A stretch of DNA of 36,265 nucleotides, taken from NCBI GenBank assembly GCA_020348925.1, contig CP070758.1:3537837-3574101 (forward strand), in the 5' to 3' direction. The DNA comes from Gemmatimonadota bacterium (GTDB taxonomy: Bacteria; JBHIER01; G020348925). The position numbers and the translations under genes are program-made. The notes under the pieces are model-generated. The model was given only the letters and a program-made list of their open reading frames with translations. It searched no databases and was not told the origin of the DNA. Below, piece after piece: positions 16,172-25,486 of the stretch (position 1 is the stretch's first letter; every line of letters starts with the position of its first letter).

Positions 16172-16204
16172 TTAGTGGGAAGGTTAAGAAGGGGGGAATA
16201 TATA

Positions 16205-17689
16205 ATGAAACAGAGTCCTTTTGTTCATAAATTCAAGACCGCAAAAAATCATTATATTTATGATGTCAATACGAATAACATAATAAAAACCAGTCAAATA
16301 ATTAACGACATAATAGACGACTATGGTACGCTCTCCCCTTCGGCGATTATTCGCAAATGGACGAAGAAATACGAGGCAAAATCGATCAGAGAATCTTTAA
16401 ATTACATTCAGAATTCTTATAAATCTCAGGGCATATTTTCTTCTGATCGGCCAATCACGATGGAATACCCGATGTGTGAAAAACATTTTTGCGAGTCTTT
16501 GCAAAGTAAGTTAAGCGATCTTATATTGAACGTTACGGAGAGATGTAATTTGAGATGTAAATATTGTACCTATTCGGGAAGTTACTATTACTCGAGAAAA
16601 CATTCGATGAGAAATATGTCCTGGGAGGTTGCAAAAAAAGCGATAGACTATTTCCACTCGCATAGTCAGGCTTCAGAGAAGGTGTATGTATCTTTTTATG
16701 GAGGAGAACCTTTGCTCAATTTCGATCTTATTAAAAGAAGCGTAGAATATATTAAAAAATCCACCAAATGGCCTCCCATTATCTTTCACATTACTACCAA
16801 CGGAACATCACATAATGAAGAAGTAATGAAATTTCTAATAGATAACGATGTATTACTCCAAGTGAGCATCGATGGACCATCAGAGGTGCATGATAGATAT
16901 AGAGTTTTCAAAAATGGTAGGAGGTCTTTTAACGCAGTTAGTAAAAATCTGCAAAAACTGAAAGAAATGGACAAAGACTACTTCAAAGACAGAGTTTCTT
17001 TTACGGTCACACTTTCTCCACCATATAAATTATTAGAAGTCTATCGGTTTTTCTCTACTAATGAGTTGGTTGCCCTAAATACCCTGAGTGTCAATTTTGT
17101 AAACTCCTTCGATACAAATTTCTTCAATATTTTTTCGGATCAGGAAAACAAATCTCAACTGAAGGCGCATCTTAAGATTTTAAGAGAACGGTATGTTGAT
17201 TTGAGGGCTAATTCCACCACGACATCTTTCAATGAATTTTTAGGCGAGCTTTTTGAACGATCTCTAATAACAATTCACCGGAGGGACCGGAAGCCGATGG
17301 GAAAAAGTTGTGGACCTAATGGTATCTGTGTTCCTGGAACAAGAAGGTTGTTTGTGAATGTTGAGGGTAAACTCTACCCATGTGAAAGGGAGGGAGAAAC
17401 GTTTTGCATTGGCAATGTGGGAACCGGTGTAGAACGTCGGAAAGTATGGTCTCTGATTAAAAGATATATCGATGAAAGTACTGTAGACTGCACAAACTGC
17501 TGGGCTGTCAGACTCTGTTCATTATGTTTAGCTGAAGCAACGAAAAACCACCATTTTGATTATGCAAGGAAGAGAGAAAACTGCCCTCATGAAAGTTTGA
17601 AGTTTCAAAGAGGTTTAATTCTCTATGCAGAGATCATGGAACGGAATCCGAAAGCCTTTGATTTTGTAAAAGATATGACTATCGAGTAG
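16205..17689 (+). CDS. Radical SAM/SPASM peptide maturase
   Basis: 494 residues from ATG 16205, with AAGGGGGGAA upstream. Order: a PqqD-like peptide-binding region at about 1-95 ('NHYIYDVNTNN' through 'SYKSQGIF'); the radical SAM core with Cys114-x3-Cys118-x2-Cys121 (CNLRCKYC) and GGEP at 166-169; then a SPASM region with Cys369, 375, 393, 401, 429, 432, 438, 441 and 460, enough for two auxiliary iron-sulfur clusters. This is the build of maturases that install Cys thioether bridges in Cys-rich peptides; it resembles the clostridial CcpM type from memory. The substrate is almost certainly the upstream precursor. The gene is visibly AT-rich. The chemistry (alpha, beta or gamma linkage) cannot be read from sequence. 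Confidence 0.88.
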   Translation: MKQSPFVHKFKTAKNHYIYDVNTNNIIKTSQIINDIIDDYGTLSPSAIIRKWTKKYEAKSIRESLNYIQNSYKSQGIFSSDRPITMEYPMCEKHFCESLQSKLSDLILNVTERCNLRCKYCTYSGSYYYSRKHSMRNMSWEVAKKAIDYFHSHSQASEKVYVSFYGGEPLLNFDLIKRSVEYIKKSTKWPPIIFHITTNGTSHNEEVMKFLIDNDVLLQVSIDGPSEVHDRYRVFKNGRRSFNAVSKNLQKLKEMDKDYFKDRVSFTVTLSPPYKLLEVYRFFSTNELVALNTLSVNFVNSFDTNFFNIFSDQENKSQLKAHLKILRERYVDLRANSTTTSFNEFLGELFERSLITIHRRDRKPMGKSCGPNGICVPGTRRLFVNVEGKLYPCEREGETFCIGNVGTGVERRKVWSLIKRYIDESTVDCTNCWAVRLCSLCLAEATKNHHFDYARKRENCPHESLKFQRGLILYAEIMERNPKAFDFVKDMTIE

Positions 17690-17771
17690 GAGTTGGGAGA
17701 ATTTTTTAGAAAAAAGTGTTTTACCCCCTTGTAATTCCCCAATAAATTCATAAATATAGACAGAGAATTTT

Positions 17772-19643
17772 ATGGTTGATTTGTCCGATCTTTTCAAGAT
17801 ACCAATACAACAGACAAACGCCAAGTTCTCGCTTCTATTCCGTGCACTCGCCTTTACCTGGCAAACGGGTAAGTTTTTCACTATCCTGATATTAATAGTC
17901 AACATTATATCCGCCCTTTTTCCTGCGGCAAATTTATTTATTGTAAAAAATGTGATTGACAGTATCGTCAATCTTCTGAATACTCAAAGGAGTGGTGGCT
18001 TAAAGGATTTATCCCTATGGATCGCATTATTGATTGGCATATGGGTTATTCAACATATCATCAGTACCTTACAGACAAGTGCATCATCGTGGTTGGATCT
18101 TCGCGTCAAACAAAATGCTCAAATTTCCATTATGCGCAAATGTTCAGAATTTGATATCGCTTTTTTTGAAAATCCAACTAATTTGAATATGGTGCAAAAT
18201 GCATATGTGGGTGCCACGGGCGATATATTTTATGTCATGATCCTTTTCTTCAGTGTCATTGAAACGATTGTTACTCTTATAAGTTTCATCGCCATACTTT
18301 TTGGATTACACTGGGTGAGTGTTATGATAATCATTGCAACGACTCTACCACAAATTTTTTCCAATAGATATTTTGCCAAAAGAAGATGGGAAATTACTAC
18401 GGGTCTCGTGGAACCTCGTCGTATGAGTAGTTATTATTCAAGTGTAGTAACTCGGAGAGGAGTCGCCAAGGAGATTCGACTGTTTGGTCTCTTTAAACAC
18501 TTTCTCGATCGGTTCATATCTTTCACGGGTCAATTTAGACAGATTGAAAAGACCTTTCTTAAAAAACAGGCAGTGATAAACTTCCTGGTTAACCTTATTA
18601 CTATTGCCGGTTCTTCACTTATCTGGCTTTATATCTTACACCGGGCGATTGGTGGAACAATCAGCATTGGTGATATTGTGTTTTATACTGGAGCAGTATC
18701 AAGCTTTCAAGGTGGTTTATCCACGGTGTTTTCTTATGCAGGACAGGTTTTTCAGCATGTGCTTTTTCTGGGAAACTTCTTTTCGTTCTTAGACCTTGAC
18801 CCTTTCAAGGTCGAGGGCGCACTTAAAGGTCCAGCAAATGTGATTGGAAATCGGAGTGGTCATGTGAAACCACCTGTAATACTCAGAAAGGGTATTGAGT
18901 TTAAAAATGTCTCATTCAAATATCCGCAGACCGATAAATTGGTATTGAACAATATAAGCCTTTTTTTACCTCCTAAGGAATCAGTCGCTTTAGTCGGAGA
19001 AAATGGGGCTGGAAAAACTACCTTGATAAAACTTTTAGTTCGCCTCTATGATCCTACTGAGGGTCAGATACTTATTGATGATAGAGATATAAGAGACTAC
19101 GATTTGGAAAGTCTTCATCGAATATTCGCAGAGATTTTTCAAGATTATATCTGCTATCCTTTGACCGTGCGTGAAAATATTGGATATGGGAATATCGAAA
19201 GAATTGATGATATATCGTCCATACAAAGAGCTTCGCAACTTGCTGGAGTGCATGAATTTATTGAACGCTTCCCAGATAAATATGAGACCTATCTCGGACG
19301 TCTCTTTCAAAAATCGAACATCGACCTCTCGGTTGGTCAATGGCAAAAAATAGGTCTGGCTCGTGCATTAATGCGAGAAGATGCACCCGTGTTGATTTTG
19401 GACGAACCGACTGCAGCTTTGGATGTGTATGCCGAGTATGAAATGTATAGGCAATTTAGCGCAATGATGGCAAATCGTTTAACAATAATTATTTCCCATC
19501 GATTCTCTACTGTTCGTGCTGCCCATCACATTTTGGTTCTTCATGAAGGATGTTTAGTAGAACAAGGTAGTCATGAGAAGTTGATGAATCAGGATACATT
19601 ATACAAAGAAATGTACACTATTCAAGCCGATCGCTTTAAATAA
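17772..19643 (+). CDS. ABC exporter (TMD-NBD half-transporter), RiPP export candidate
   Basis: 623 residues in the type I exporter layout. A six-helix transmembrane domain covers about 35-335; the ATPase covers about 370-615. Walker A is GENGAGKT (409-416), the Q-loop is FQDY, Walker B is LILDE (541-545) with D-loop ALD, and the H-loop is ISHR (His576). The signature motif is LSVGQ (519-523) instead of LSGGQ, a departure in an ATP-binding residue position. There is no C39 peptidase domain at the N-terminus. It starts 82 bases after the maturase on the same strand and shares its AT-rich composition, so it most likely exports the modified peptide as a homodimer. The ribosome binding site is weak (AGAGAAT). 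Leader cleavage would need another protease. Confidence 0.85.
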   Translation: MVDLSDLFKIPIQQTNAKFSLLFRALAFTWQTGKFFTILILIVNIISALFPAANLFIVKNVIDSIVNLLNTQRSGGLKDLSLWIALLIGIWVIQHIISTLQTSASSWLDLRVKQNAQISIMRKCSEFDIAFFENPTNLNMVQNAYVGATGDIFYVMILFFSVIETIVTLISFIAILFGLHWVSVMIIIATTLPQIFSNRYFAKRRWEITTGLVEPRRMSSYYSSVVTRRGVAKEIRLFGLFKHFLDRFISFTGQFRQIEKTFLKKQAVINFLVNLITIAGSSLIWLYILHRAIGGTISIGDIVFYTGAVSSFQGGLSTVFSYAGQVFQHVLFLGNFFSFLDLDPFKVEGALKGPANVIGNRSGHVKPPVILRKGIEFKNVSFKYPQTDKLVLNNISLFLPPKESVALVGENGAGKTTLIKLLVRLYDPTEGQILIDDRDIRDYDLESLHRIFAEIFQDYICYPLTVRENIGYGNIERIDDISSIQRASQLAGVHEFIERFPDKYETYLGRLFQKSNIDLSVGQWQKIGLARALMREDAPVLILDEPTAALDVYAEYEMYRQFSAMMANRLTIIISHRFSTVRAAHHILVLHEGCLVEQGSHEKLMNQDTLYKEMYTIQADRFK

Positions 19644-20152
19644 TAACGAAGATATTTTCTCAAGAAAGGCTCTTCGGTCAAGATAAAGATCCACTCGCCG
19701 TTTTGGGTTCAGCTTCATAAAAGATATCGATTTGAATTTTTCTTATACTTCCATGCAATTCAGTTAATGTGAAATAAATAGAGTGCATTTCGGCTTATCA
19801 TAGATTATGTTATGTTCAATTCAGTCATGCAGGGGGTTTCAAGGATTTTCACCTGCGAGACAGAAATGAGCATACTTTGAGCACCTTTGAAGAGAGTTCT
19901 CTCATGAGGTAAAGGACTTGAAGACGACCATAAAATGCACGCAGTTCTTAACCGAGAAGGCAAGAAAGCGAAGGGCAAGATCGCTATGAAGGTGGCCGGT
20001 GAATCCTCAATTGAGGACAGAGATGCAATCTGACAAGGCAATTTAACTCGGGCTACCATCGTCACTACACTCATCATGACGCGGGTTCAGGGCGACGTTC
20101 AATGCCTCCTGGGAATACGTTAACCTCTATTTCAAGCAAGGGAGCAGATGCC
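19644..20152. other. Intergenic region, no firm gene
   Basis: About 500 bases. A 40-codon open stretch on the plus strand ending near 20034 (with 'NREGKKAKGKIAMKVAGE') looks protein-like but has no start with a ribosome binding site and no recognisable family. It may be a gene remnant. The minus-strand frame 19805-20077 is judged a shadow. No clear terminator was found after the exporter. Confidence 0.4.
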
Positions 20153-20686
20153 ATGGAAAGAATGGTCCAAACTTCGCCAAAGGTGGTTCTCTTGACCGTA
20201 TGGATCGTATTCGCTGTATTTATCGTAACACTTCATTTGGGGTGCGCAAACCGCTTCTCACGCGGTCATGATCATAAGAGACTCGTTCGGCTCTATTTCG
20301 AAGAGGGAATAAATCAGGGGAATGTGAATGTTGCGGATGAAATACTCGCATCGAATTTCGTGAAATATAACAATGGCGCCAAGTCCGAGGAAGTCGGCCC
20401 GGATGTTCTCAAGCAAGCCATCACATCACATATCACCAACAATACTGAGTACAAGTTTCACATCGAGGACCTCTTGGCTGAAGGAGACAAGGTGGCGGTA
20501 CGTTGGCAATGGCGAAGTATAAACGTAAAATATGGTAAGCCCAAGGAGGTGATAAGTCAGGGCATCTCGATTTTTTATTTTGAAGACGGGAAAATAGAGG
20601 AATTGTGGCAAGCGTTTGATGTCTGGAGCTTCAATAAGCAATTGGGATTTGAACATATACCGCCTGCATCCACGGAGGGCAACTAA
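20153..20686 (+). CDS. SnoaL/NTF2-fold protein with membrane or lipoprotein N-terminus
   Basis: 177 residues from ATG 20153 (GGGAG upstream). The N-terminal 10-33 is a hydrophobic helix ending in LHLGC, either a non-ideal lipobox or a membrane anchor. Residues about 40-165 look like the SnoaL/ester-cyclase NTF2 fold: 'VRLYFEEGINQGNVNVADEILASNFVKYN', 'EYKFHIEDLLAEGDKVAVRWQWR', then 'GISIFYFEDGKIEELWQAFDV'. Members are polyketide cyclases or ligand-binding proteins; the activity here is unknown. The retropepsin-like gene follows about 130 bases downstream. Confidence 0.78.
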   Translation: MERMVQTSPKVVLLTVWIVFAVFIVTLHLGCANRFSRGHDHKRLVRLYFEEGINQGNVNVADEILASNFVKYNNGAKSEEVGPDVLKQAITSHITNNTEYKFHIEDLLAEGDKVAVRWQWRSINVKYGKPKEVISQGISIFYFEDGKIEELWQAFDVWSFNKQLGFEHIPPASTEGN

Positions 20687-20819
20687 GATTGGACCACAGT
20701 GGGTATATGATATTCAATGAGAACGCGGTGCCGGTATCCCACTTATTGCATTCGAGTGACGATTTAATATAGAAATGTGTCTATTCAGTCAAGCGATCCG
20801 AAATTTTGGAGGACACCCC

Positions 20820-22112
20820 ATGAATATAAACCGATTTAAACGTTTTTCTCTGGATCGACACGCTCTGTCGTGGGAGTACATCATCAGGCTACCATTGATT
20901 TTCTTTTTGATTGTCATTCTGCCGGTGTGCGTTTTTGGCACTGATCAGAATTCAATTCTTGGGCCACCTCCTGGTAGTTATAGAATCCTGTCGGAGGACG
21001 GACAGGTGCAATTCCCCTTTGAGCTCTACCGCGAGGATATCCGTTTTGAGGGTGAAGTGAACGGTAAAAAAGTGCGCATGCTTCTGGATAACGGTATTCT
21101 CTGGGATCAGATCTTGTTCTTCGGAAGTCCGTATATTGATTCATTGGGCCTCACATATGACGGCGAAGTTGAAGTTGGTGGTGGTGGCGAAGGCAACCGT
21201 GTCAATTCCAATACGGCCTCCGGGGTGACCATCCGCTTTCCGGGTGTGGAATTTACCGGCCAGACGGCCATCGTCACGCCGTTCAGCTCCGGTCTGAGCA
21301 ATTTTTGGGAGGGTGCCGAGGGTCAGGTGAGTGGCACGTTCCTGAAGCATTTTGTGGTGGAACTCAATTTCGATACTATGATCGTAACCCTCACTGAACC
21401 CACGAAGTTCATATACACCGGGAAAGGCGCGGTGCTTCCAATGAAGTCTCTCCCCCAGGGTGCCTGGGCTATTCCTGCGAGGCTGGAATTGTCGGACGGT
21501 CGAACTCTTTCTCTGGATATCATGATGGATCTGGGTGACGGGAATCCGCTGTTTCTCGTGACGGATGAGGCCAACTCCATCGGGCTGCCTGACAAGACTA
21601 TCCAAGCCAGCCTGGGTTTTGGCGTCCAGGGTGAGATGCACGGTCATTACGGCCGGGTCCGGAGCCTTGAAATTGGTGGGTACAAGGTGGATGATATAGT
21701 GGCGAGCTTTGTCTCCAGAGATTACGGCGGCATCGTTTTTCACGAGGCCACTGTGGGGCTGCCGGTGCTGTCGCGTTTCAACTTCACGTATGATTATCCG
21801 TCACAGAGAATGTTTATCGAGCCGAATCACAGGTTTACAGATCCGTTTGAACATGATATGACCGGTATGACGTTGAAACGGAATGAAGAGGGATATCTTG
21901 CCGTCTCCGCCCTGCACCCCGATTCTCCTGCCAGCGAAGCGGGGCTTCGGATTGATGATGTTGTGACAAAAGTCAACGGTAGAACTACCGAACAATTGGA
22001 TTACTGGGATCTGCGACCGATGTTTCGGCAGGAAGGTAAAATAGTCCTTCTGACGGTATCGCGTGATGGCGAAGAATTTGAACTGTCCGTTACGCTTCGG
22101 CGAGTTCTTTGA
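20820..22112 (+). CDS. Two-domain retropepsin-like protein with C-terminal PDZ
   Basis: 430 residues from ATG 20820 (GGAGG seven bases upstream). An N-terminal membrane helix or signal anchor lies at 22-40. Two aspartic-protease-like halves follow: strand-turn VRMLLDNG (Asp90-Asn91-Gly92) and LDIMMDLG (Asp237-Leu238-Gly239). A PDZ domain occupies about 350-430 (GYLAVSALHPDSPASEAGL then IDDVVTKVNG). Canonical sites read Asp-Thr/Ser-Gly, so both active loops are changed. The fold match is good, but proteolysis is uncertain. Bacterial aspartyl protease-PDZ proteins act in the periplasm on unknown substrates. An ABC exporter follows 75 bases downstream on the same strand. Confidence 0.75.
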   Translation: MNINRFKRFSLDRHALSWEYIIRLPLIFFLIVILPVCVFGTDQNSILGPPPGSYRILSEDGQVQFPFELYREDIRFEGEVNGKKVRMLLDNGILWDQILFFGSPYIDSLGLTYDGEVEVGGGGEGNRVNSNTASGVTIRFPGVEFTGQTAIVTPFSSGLSNFWEGAEGQVSGTFLKHFVVELNFDTMIVTLTEPTKFIYTGKGAVLPMKSLPQGAWAIPARLELSDGRTLSLDIMMDLGDGNPLFLVTDEANSIGLPDKTIQASLGFGVQGEMHGHYGRVRSLEIGGYKVDDIVASFVSRDYGGIVFHEATVGLPVLSRFNFTYDYPSQRMFIEPNHRFTDPFEHDMTGMTLKRNEEGYLAVSALHPDSPASEAGLRIDDVVTKVNGRTTEQLDYWDLRPMFRQEGKIVLLTVSRDGEEFELSVTLRRVL

Positions 22113-22187
22113 ACTGCATTAGAAAAGCGATCATTTTCATTAAGGATTCCTCTGTCGCGTTGACACCACTGATTTCATGTTTAACAT

Positions 22188-23954
22188 ATGAACCCGGCAC
22201 ATCAGAATAATAAAAAAAAGAGAATTACGGTATCAAGTGTCGGCTATGTCTTGAAGGAGATTATCTGGCCGCGCAAGAAACTGGTGTTTGTGGGGATGAT
22301 TCTCATCATCATCAACCGTCTTTCAGGGCTTGTACTGCCTGGCGCGGGAAAGTATCTCATCGACGAGGTCATTTCCAAATCGAACACGTCACTGTTGTAT
22401 CCGCTGCTTTTTGCCGTCGGCGGTGCTGTGTTCGTTCAGTCCGTCTCCTCCTTTGCCCTCACCCGGTTGTTGAGCGTCGAGGCGCAGCACCTCATCTCCG
22501 TCTTACGGTCGAAGGTCCAGAAGCATATCATCTTTCTTCCCCTGCGATTTTTCGACAACACCAAAACAGGCGAACTGGTCTCGAGAATCATGACCGATGT
22601 GGAGGGCGTGCGCAACCTGGTGGGGACAGGACTGGTACAGCTTTTTGGCGGTATCCTGACATCAATCGTAGCCCTGTCCCTGCTGATTCGGATCAATCCG
22701 CTGATGACGCTGTATGTCTTGGTGCCGTTGATTGTTTTCGGTCTGGTGTCGCTCAAGGCCTTTGGTTTTATCCGCCCTATTTTTCGCGAGAGAGGAAAGA
22801 TCAATGCCGAGGTTACAGGTCGTCTAACGGAATCGCTGAGCGGTATCCGCGTGATCAAAGGGTTCAATGCGGAGAATTATGAAATCGGTGTGTTTGCCAA
22901 GGGCGTCGAACGTCTGTATCTGAATGTGAAAAAATCGTTAACGGCAACGAGCCTCGTGACATCCTCGGCGACACTTTTGCTCGGGATCGCCAGCGTCGTC
23001 ATCATGGGCCTGGGGACCACAATGATTTTAAACGGTAACATGACGATCGGTGATTTTTTCGCTTTTTCCCTGTACCTCGGCTTCTTGATTGCGCCCATAG
23101 TACAGATGAGCAATATCGGCAGTCAGATGACCGAGTCATTTGCCGGTCTCGACCGCACCGAAGAGATAATGAACACGGTCATAGAAGGGGAGGAGCCGGA
23201 ACGGATCCACACGTTTGACACGATCAAGGGTTGCGTTGTGTTTGAGGACGTGAGCTTTTCCTATGACAGGGACACACCTGTTGTGAAGGATATTTCCTTT
23301 TCAGCGCCCGCCGGTTCGGTCATTGCGCTTGTCGGTTCATCCGGCTCGGGGAAAACGACCATCGCCGGTCTGGCCGCCTCGTTTTTTATGCCGGACAGAG
23401 GCAAAATCACGGTGGACGGCATCGATCTCTCCACGGTCAGGCTGGAGAGCTACCGTTCCCATCTGGGTGTTGTTCTGCAGGACGAATTTTTATACGAAGG
23501 CACCATTGCCGAGAATATTCTCTTTTCAAAACCCCAGGCGACAAAAGAGGAATTACTGGCAGCCGTGGCTGCGGCACACGTCGATGAATTTACCGAGCGC
23601 TTTGAAAACGGCTTGGATACACTCATCGGTGAACGGGGCGTCAAATTGTCCGGCGGTCAAAGACAGCGGGTGGCTCTTGCCAGAGCCATACTTGCCGATC
23701 CGAGAATATTGATTCTCGATGAAGCGACGTCCAACCTGGATACAGAGAGCGAGCTCTTTATTCAGGAGAGCATGGCGAAACTGATGAAAGGCAGAACGAC
23801 ATTTGTCATCGCCCACAGGCTCAGCACGATCAGAGAGGCGGATCAGATTCTGGTCGTTGAGGACGGACGGATTGCCGAACAGGGAGACCATAAAGATCTG
23901 ATTAAGTTAAAGGGTCGCTATTATCAATTGTACAAGTACCAGGCCAGGATATAA
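22188..23954 (+). CDS. ABC exporter (MsbA/LmrA-like half-transporter)
   Basis: 588 residues. Membrane domain at about 30-320, with the coupling region 'PLRFFDNTKTGELVSRIMTD' typical of MsbA-type exporters. ATPase motifs: Walker A GSSGSGKTT, signature LSGGQRQRVALARA, Walker B ILILDEATSNLD, and H-loop IAHRLST, all intact. It would pump a lipid, peptide or drug-like molecule outward as a homodimer. The GC-richer composition differs from the RiPP-locus exporter. A TTGACA-N16-TAACAT promoter-like pair ends right at the ATG 22188, so either this start or that promoter is wrong. No ribosome binding site is seen. Confidence 0.88.
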   Translation: MNPAHQNNKKKRITVSSVGYVLKEIIWPRKKLVFVGMILIIINRLSGLVLPGAGKYLIDEVISKSNTSLLYPLLFAVGGAVFVQSVSSFALTRLLSVEAQHLISVLRSKVQKHIIFLPLRFFDNTKTGELVSRIMTDVEGVRNLVGTGLVQLFGGILTSIVALSLLIRINPLMTLYVLVPLIVFGLVSLKAFGFIRPIFRERGKINAEVTGRLTESLSGIRVIKGFNAENYEIGVFAKGVERLYLNVKKSLTATSLVTSSATLLLGIASVVIMGLGTTMILNGNMTIGDFFAFSLYLGFLIAPIVQMSNIGSQMTESFAGLDRTEEIMNTVIEGEEPERIHTFDTIKGCVVFEDVSFSYDRDTPVVKDISFSAPAGSVIALVGSSGSGKTTIAGLAASFFMPDRGKITVDGIDLSTVRLESYRSHLGVVLQDEFLYEGTIAENILFSKPQATKEELLAAVAAAHVDEFTERFENGLDTLIGERGVKLSGGQRQRVALARAILADPRILILDEATSNLDTESELFIQESMAKLMKGRTTFVIAHRLSTIREADQILVVEDGRIAEQGDHKDLIKLKGRYYQLYKYQARI

Positions 23955-24161
23955 CTCGAAGTCGAATCTCAATACATTTGAATTAGGGTATGCGGGATAA
24001 ACTTTTCATAAGGTAGCCGAAACTCCTGAGGGGCTACATATGAAATCAGATTCCATGGCAGGATTAAAAATTCGAATGAGAGAGGCGGGTAGTCAATGCG
24101 CAAACAGCCGTAAATTTCACGGCCCAACTTTCCATAATTCAATAATTAAGGAGAAATGAAG

Positions 24162-25211
24162 ATGGCTTTGGTAATACTGATTCTAAAAGTTATTGGTATT
24201 CTTGTCGGATTATTTGTCCTTGAACTGGCGTTCGTGGCCTTTATCCCTGGCTTTTCGGTTCCAGAGCAACGCCTGGAAAGATCGAATCAGCAGTTGAAGA
24301 GTGTGGACGCAAAACTGCCCTCGTCAAGAAAGGATGTAAGCTTCAAGGTTAAAGGAACATCATTAAGCGCATGGCTGTTCGTGCCTGAGAATGTGTCCGC
24401 ACCGGTTCCCTGCATCATTATGGGACATGGTCTCGGAGGCACCAAGGATATGGGTCTCGAATCGTATGCTGTGCGTTATCAGGAAGCAGGCTTCGCAGTG
24501 CTCGCATTCGATTACCGATATTTTGGCGAAAGCGGGGGCCAACCTCGACAGTTGATCTGGATCCCGTACCAACTTGAAGATTATGCAGCAGCGATCGAGT
24601 ATGCGCGGGGTCTCAAGGAGATCGATCCGGCAAGAATTGCCCTGTGGGGCACCTCTTTCAGCGGCGGGCATGTTATCGTAACTGCTGCAAAAAATCACAA
24701 CGTTGCGTGTGTCGTCGCACAATGTCCCTGGCTGGATGGTTTCGCGGCAGCAAGGATTGGATATAAAATACAAGGCCTCAGAAAGGGTCTTCGCATGATA
24801 ATGCACGGACAACGTGACATGGTCAGATCCTGGTTCGGTCTTTCGCCCCATAAAATACCTATCGTGGGCAAGCCGGGGAGTGTTGCCATGTTGGCTTTTT
24901 CAGAAGCGTATGAAGCTCTCGAAAAACTTGCACCGGAGAGTTTTATTAACGAAGCCTGTGCTCGTATCATGATACGGATGGACAAATACAGGCCGATCAA
25001 AAAGGCCCAGCACGTGCGTTGCCCGCTTCTGCTTCAAATTTGTGATCATGACGAACCAGTCCCGATGAGCGTCATTGAAGAAGCTGCATGTAAAATGGGA
25101 GGTGGGTCAGAAGTGAAACACTATCCGATCGGCCACTTTGATATCTACACCGGAAATTATTTCGAAAAAGCCGTAAGCGATCAGCTTGATTTCTTCACGA
25201 GACATCTCTGA
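24162..25211 (+). CDS. Membrane-anchored alpha/beta hydrolase
   Basis: 349 residues from ATG 24162 (AAGGAG eight bases upstream; ATG 24156 is only two bases away). An N-terminal membrane helix (about 2-27) is followed by an alpha/beta hydrolase of the dienelactone hydrolase or X-Pro-peptidase-like type. The oxyanion region is MGHGLGG; the nucleophile is Ser165 in WGTSFSGG; the acid is in CDHDEP (Asp296 or 298); the base is His325 in PIGHFD. It probably hydrolyses an ester or amide at the envelope; the substrate is unknown. It stands alone, with 200 bases on each side. Confidence 0.85.
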   Translation: MALVILILKVIGILVGLFVLELAFVAFIPGFSVPEQRLERSNQQLKSVDAKLPSSRKDVSFKVKGTSLSAWLFVPENVSAPVPCIIMGHGLGGTKDMGLESYAVRYQEAGFAVLAFDYRYFGESGGQPRQLIWIPYQLEDYAAAIEYARGLKEIDPARIALWGTSFSGGHVIVTAAKNHNVACVVAQCPWLDGFAAARIGYKIQGLRKGLRMIMHGQRDMVRSWFGLSPHKIPIVGKPGSVAMLAFSEAYEALEKLAPESFINEACARIMIRMDKYRPIKKAQHVRCPLLLQICDHDEPVPMSVIEEAACKMGGGSEVKHYPIGHFDIYTGNYFEKAVSDQLDFFTRHL

Positions 25212-25381
25212 GACATGGATGGAGACGATCCGATCTGTTTTAGCCCATTTGCTTTTCCATGTGAATCCTCCCGAATTCGTAAGCACAACTTGAATCTCCA
25301 ACGTAGCCTGAGCATGTGTTGCATTTCGGATAAGATGAGTTCTTCATAAGTGTTGTAAACAATTTGAGTTGAATAAATTTC

Positions 25382-25410
25382 TTGACTTATCTCAGGAATC
25401 GAACTATACT
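25382..25410 (+). promoter_or_regulatory. Promoter of the histidine ammonia-lyase gene
   Basis: TTGACT (25382-25387) and TATACT (25405-25410), five of six matches each, with an ideal 17-base spacer. The predicted transcript start near 25417 leaves a 70-base leader containing the short GC-rich palindromic stretch around CCCGGG. Confidence 0.7.
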
Positions 25411-25486
25411 ATGATCTCTTTGAAACCCCGGGATAAGAGCCCCCGGCCGAATTTCACAATAGGAATCAAAATTATGGAGGTAAAGA

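Noticed and set aside
19805-20077. 90-aa minus frame before the NTF2-fold gene
   Set aside because: No start signal and unremarkable sequence; treated as shadow.
22160-22187. TTGACA-N16-TAACAT promoter for the second ABC exporter
   Set aside because: It ends at the start codon, so the transcript would begin inside the gene; kept only as a remark.
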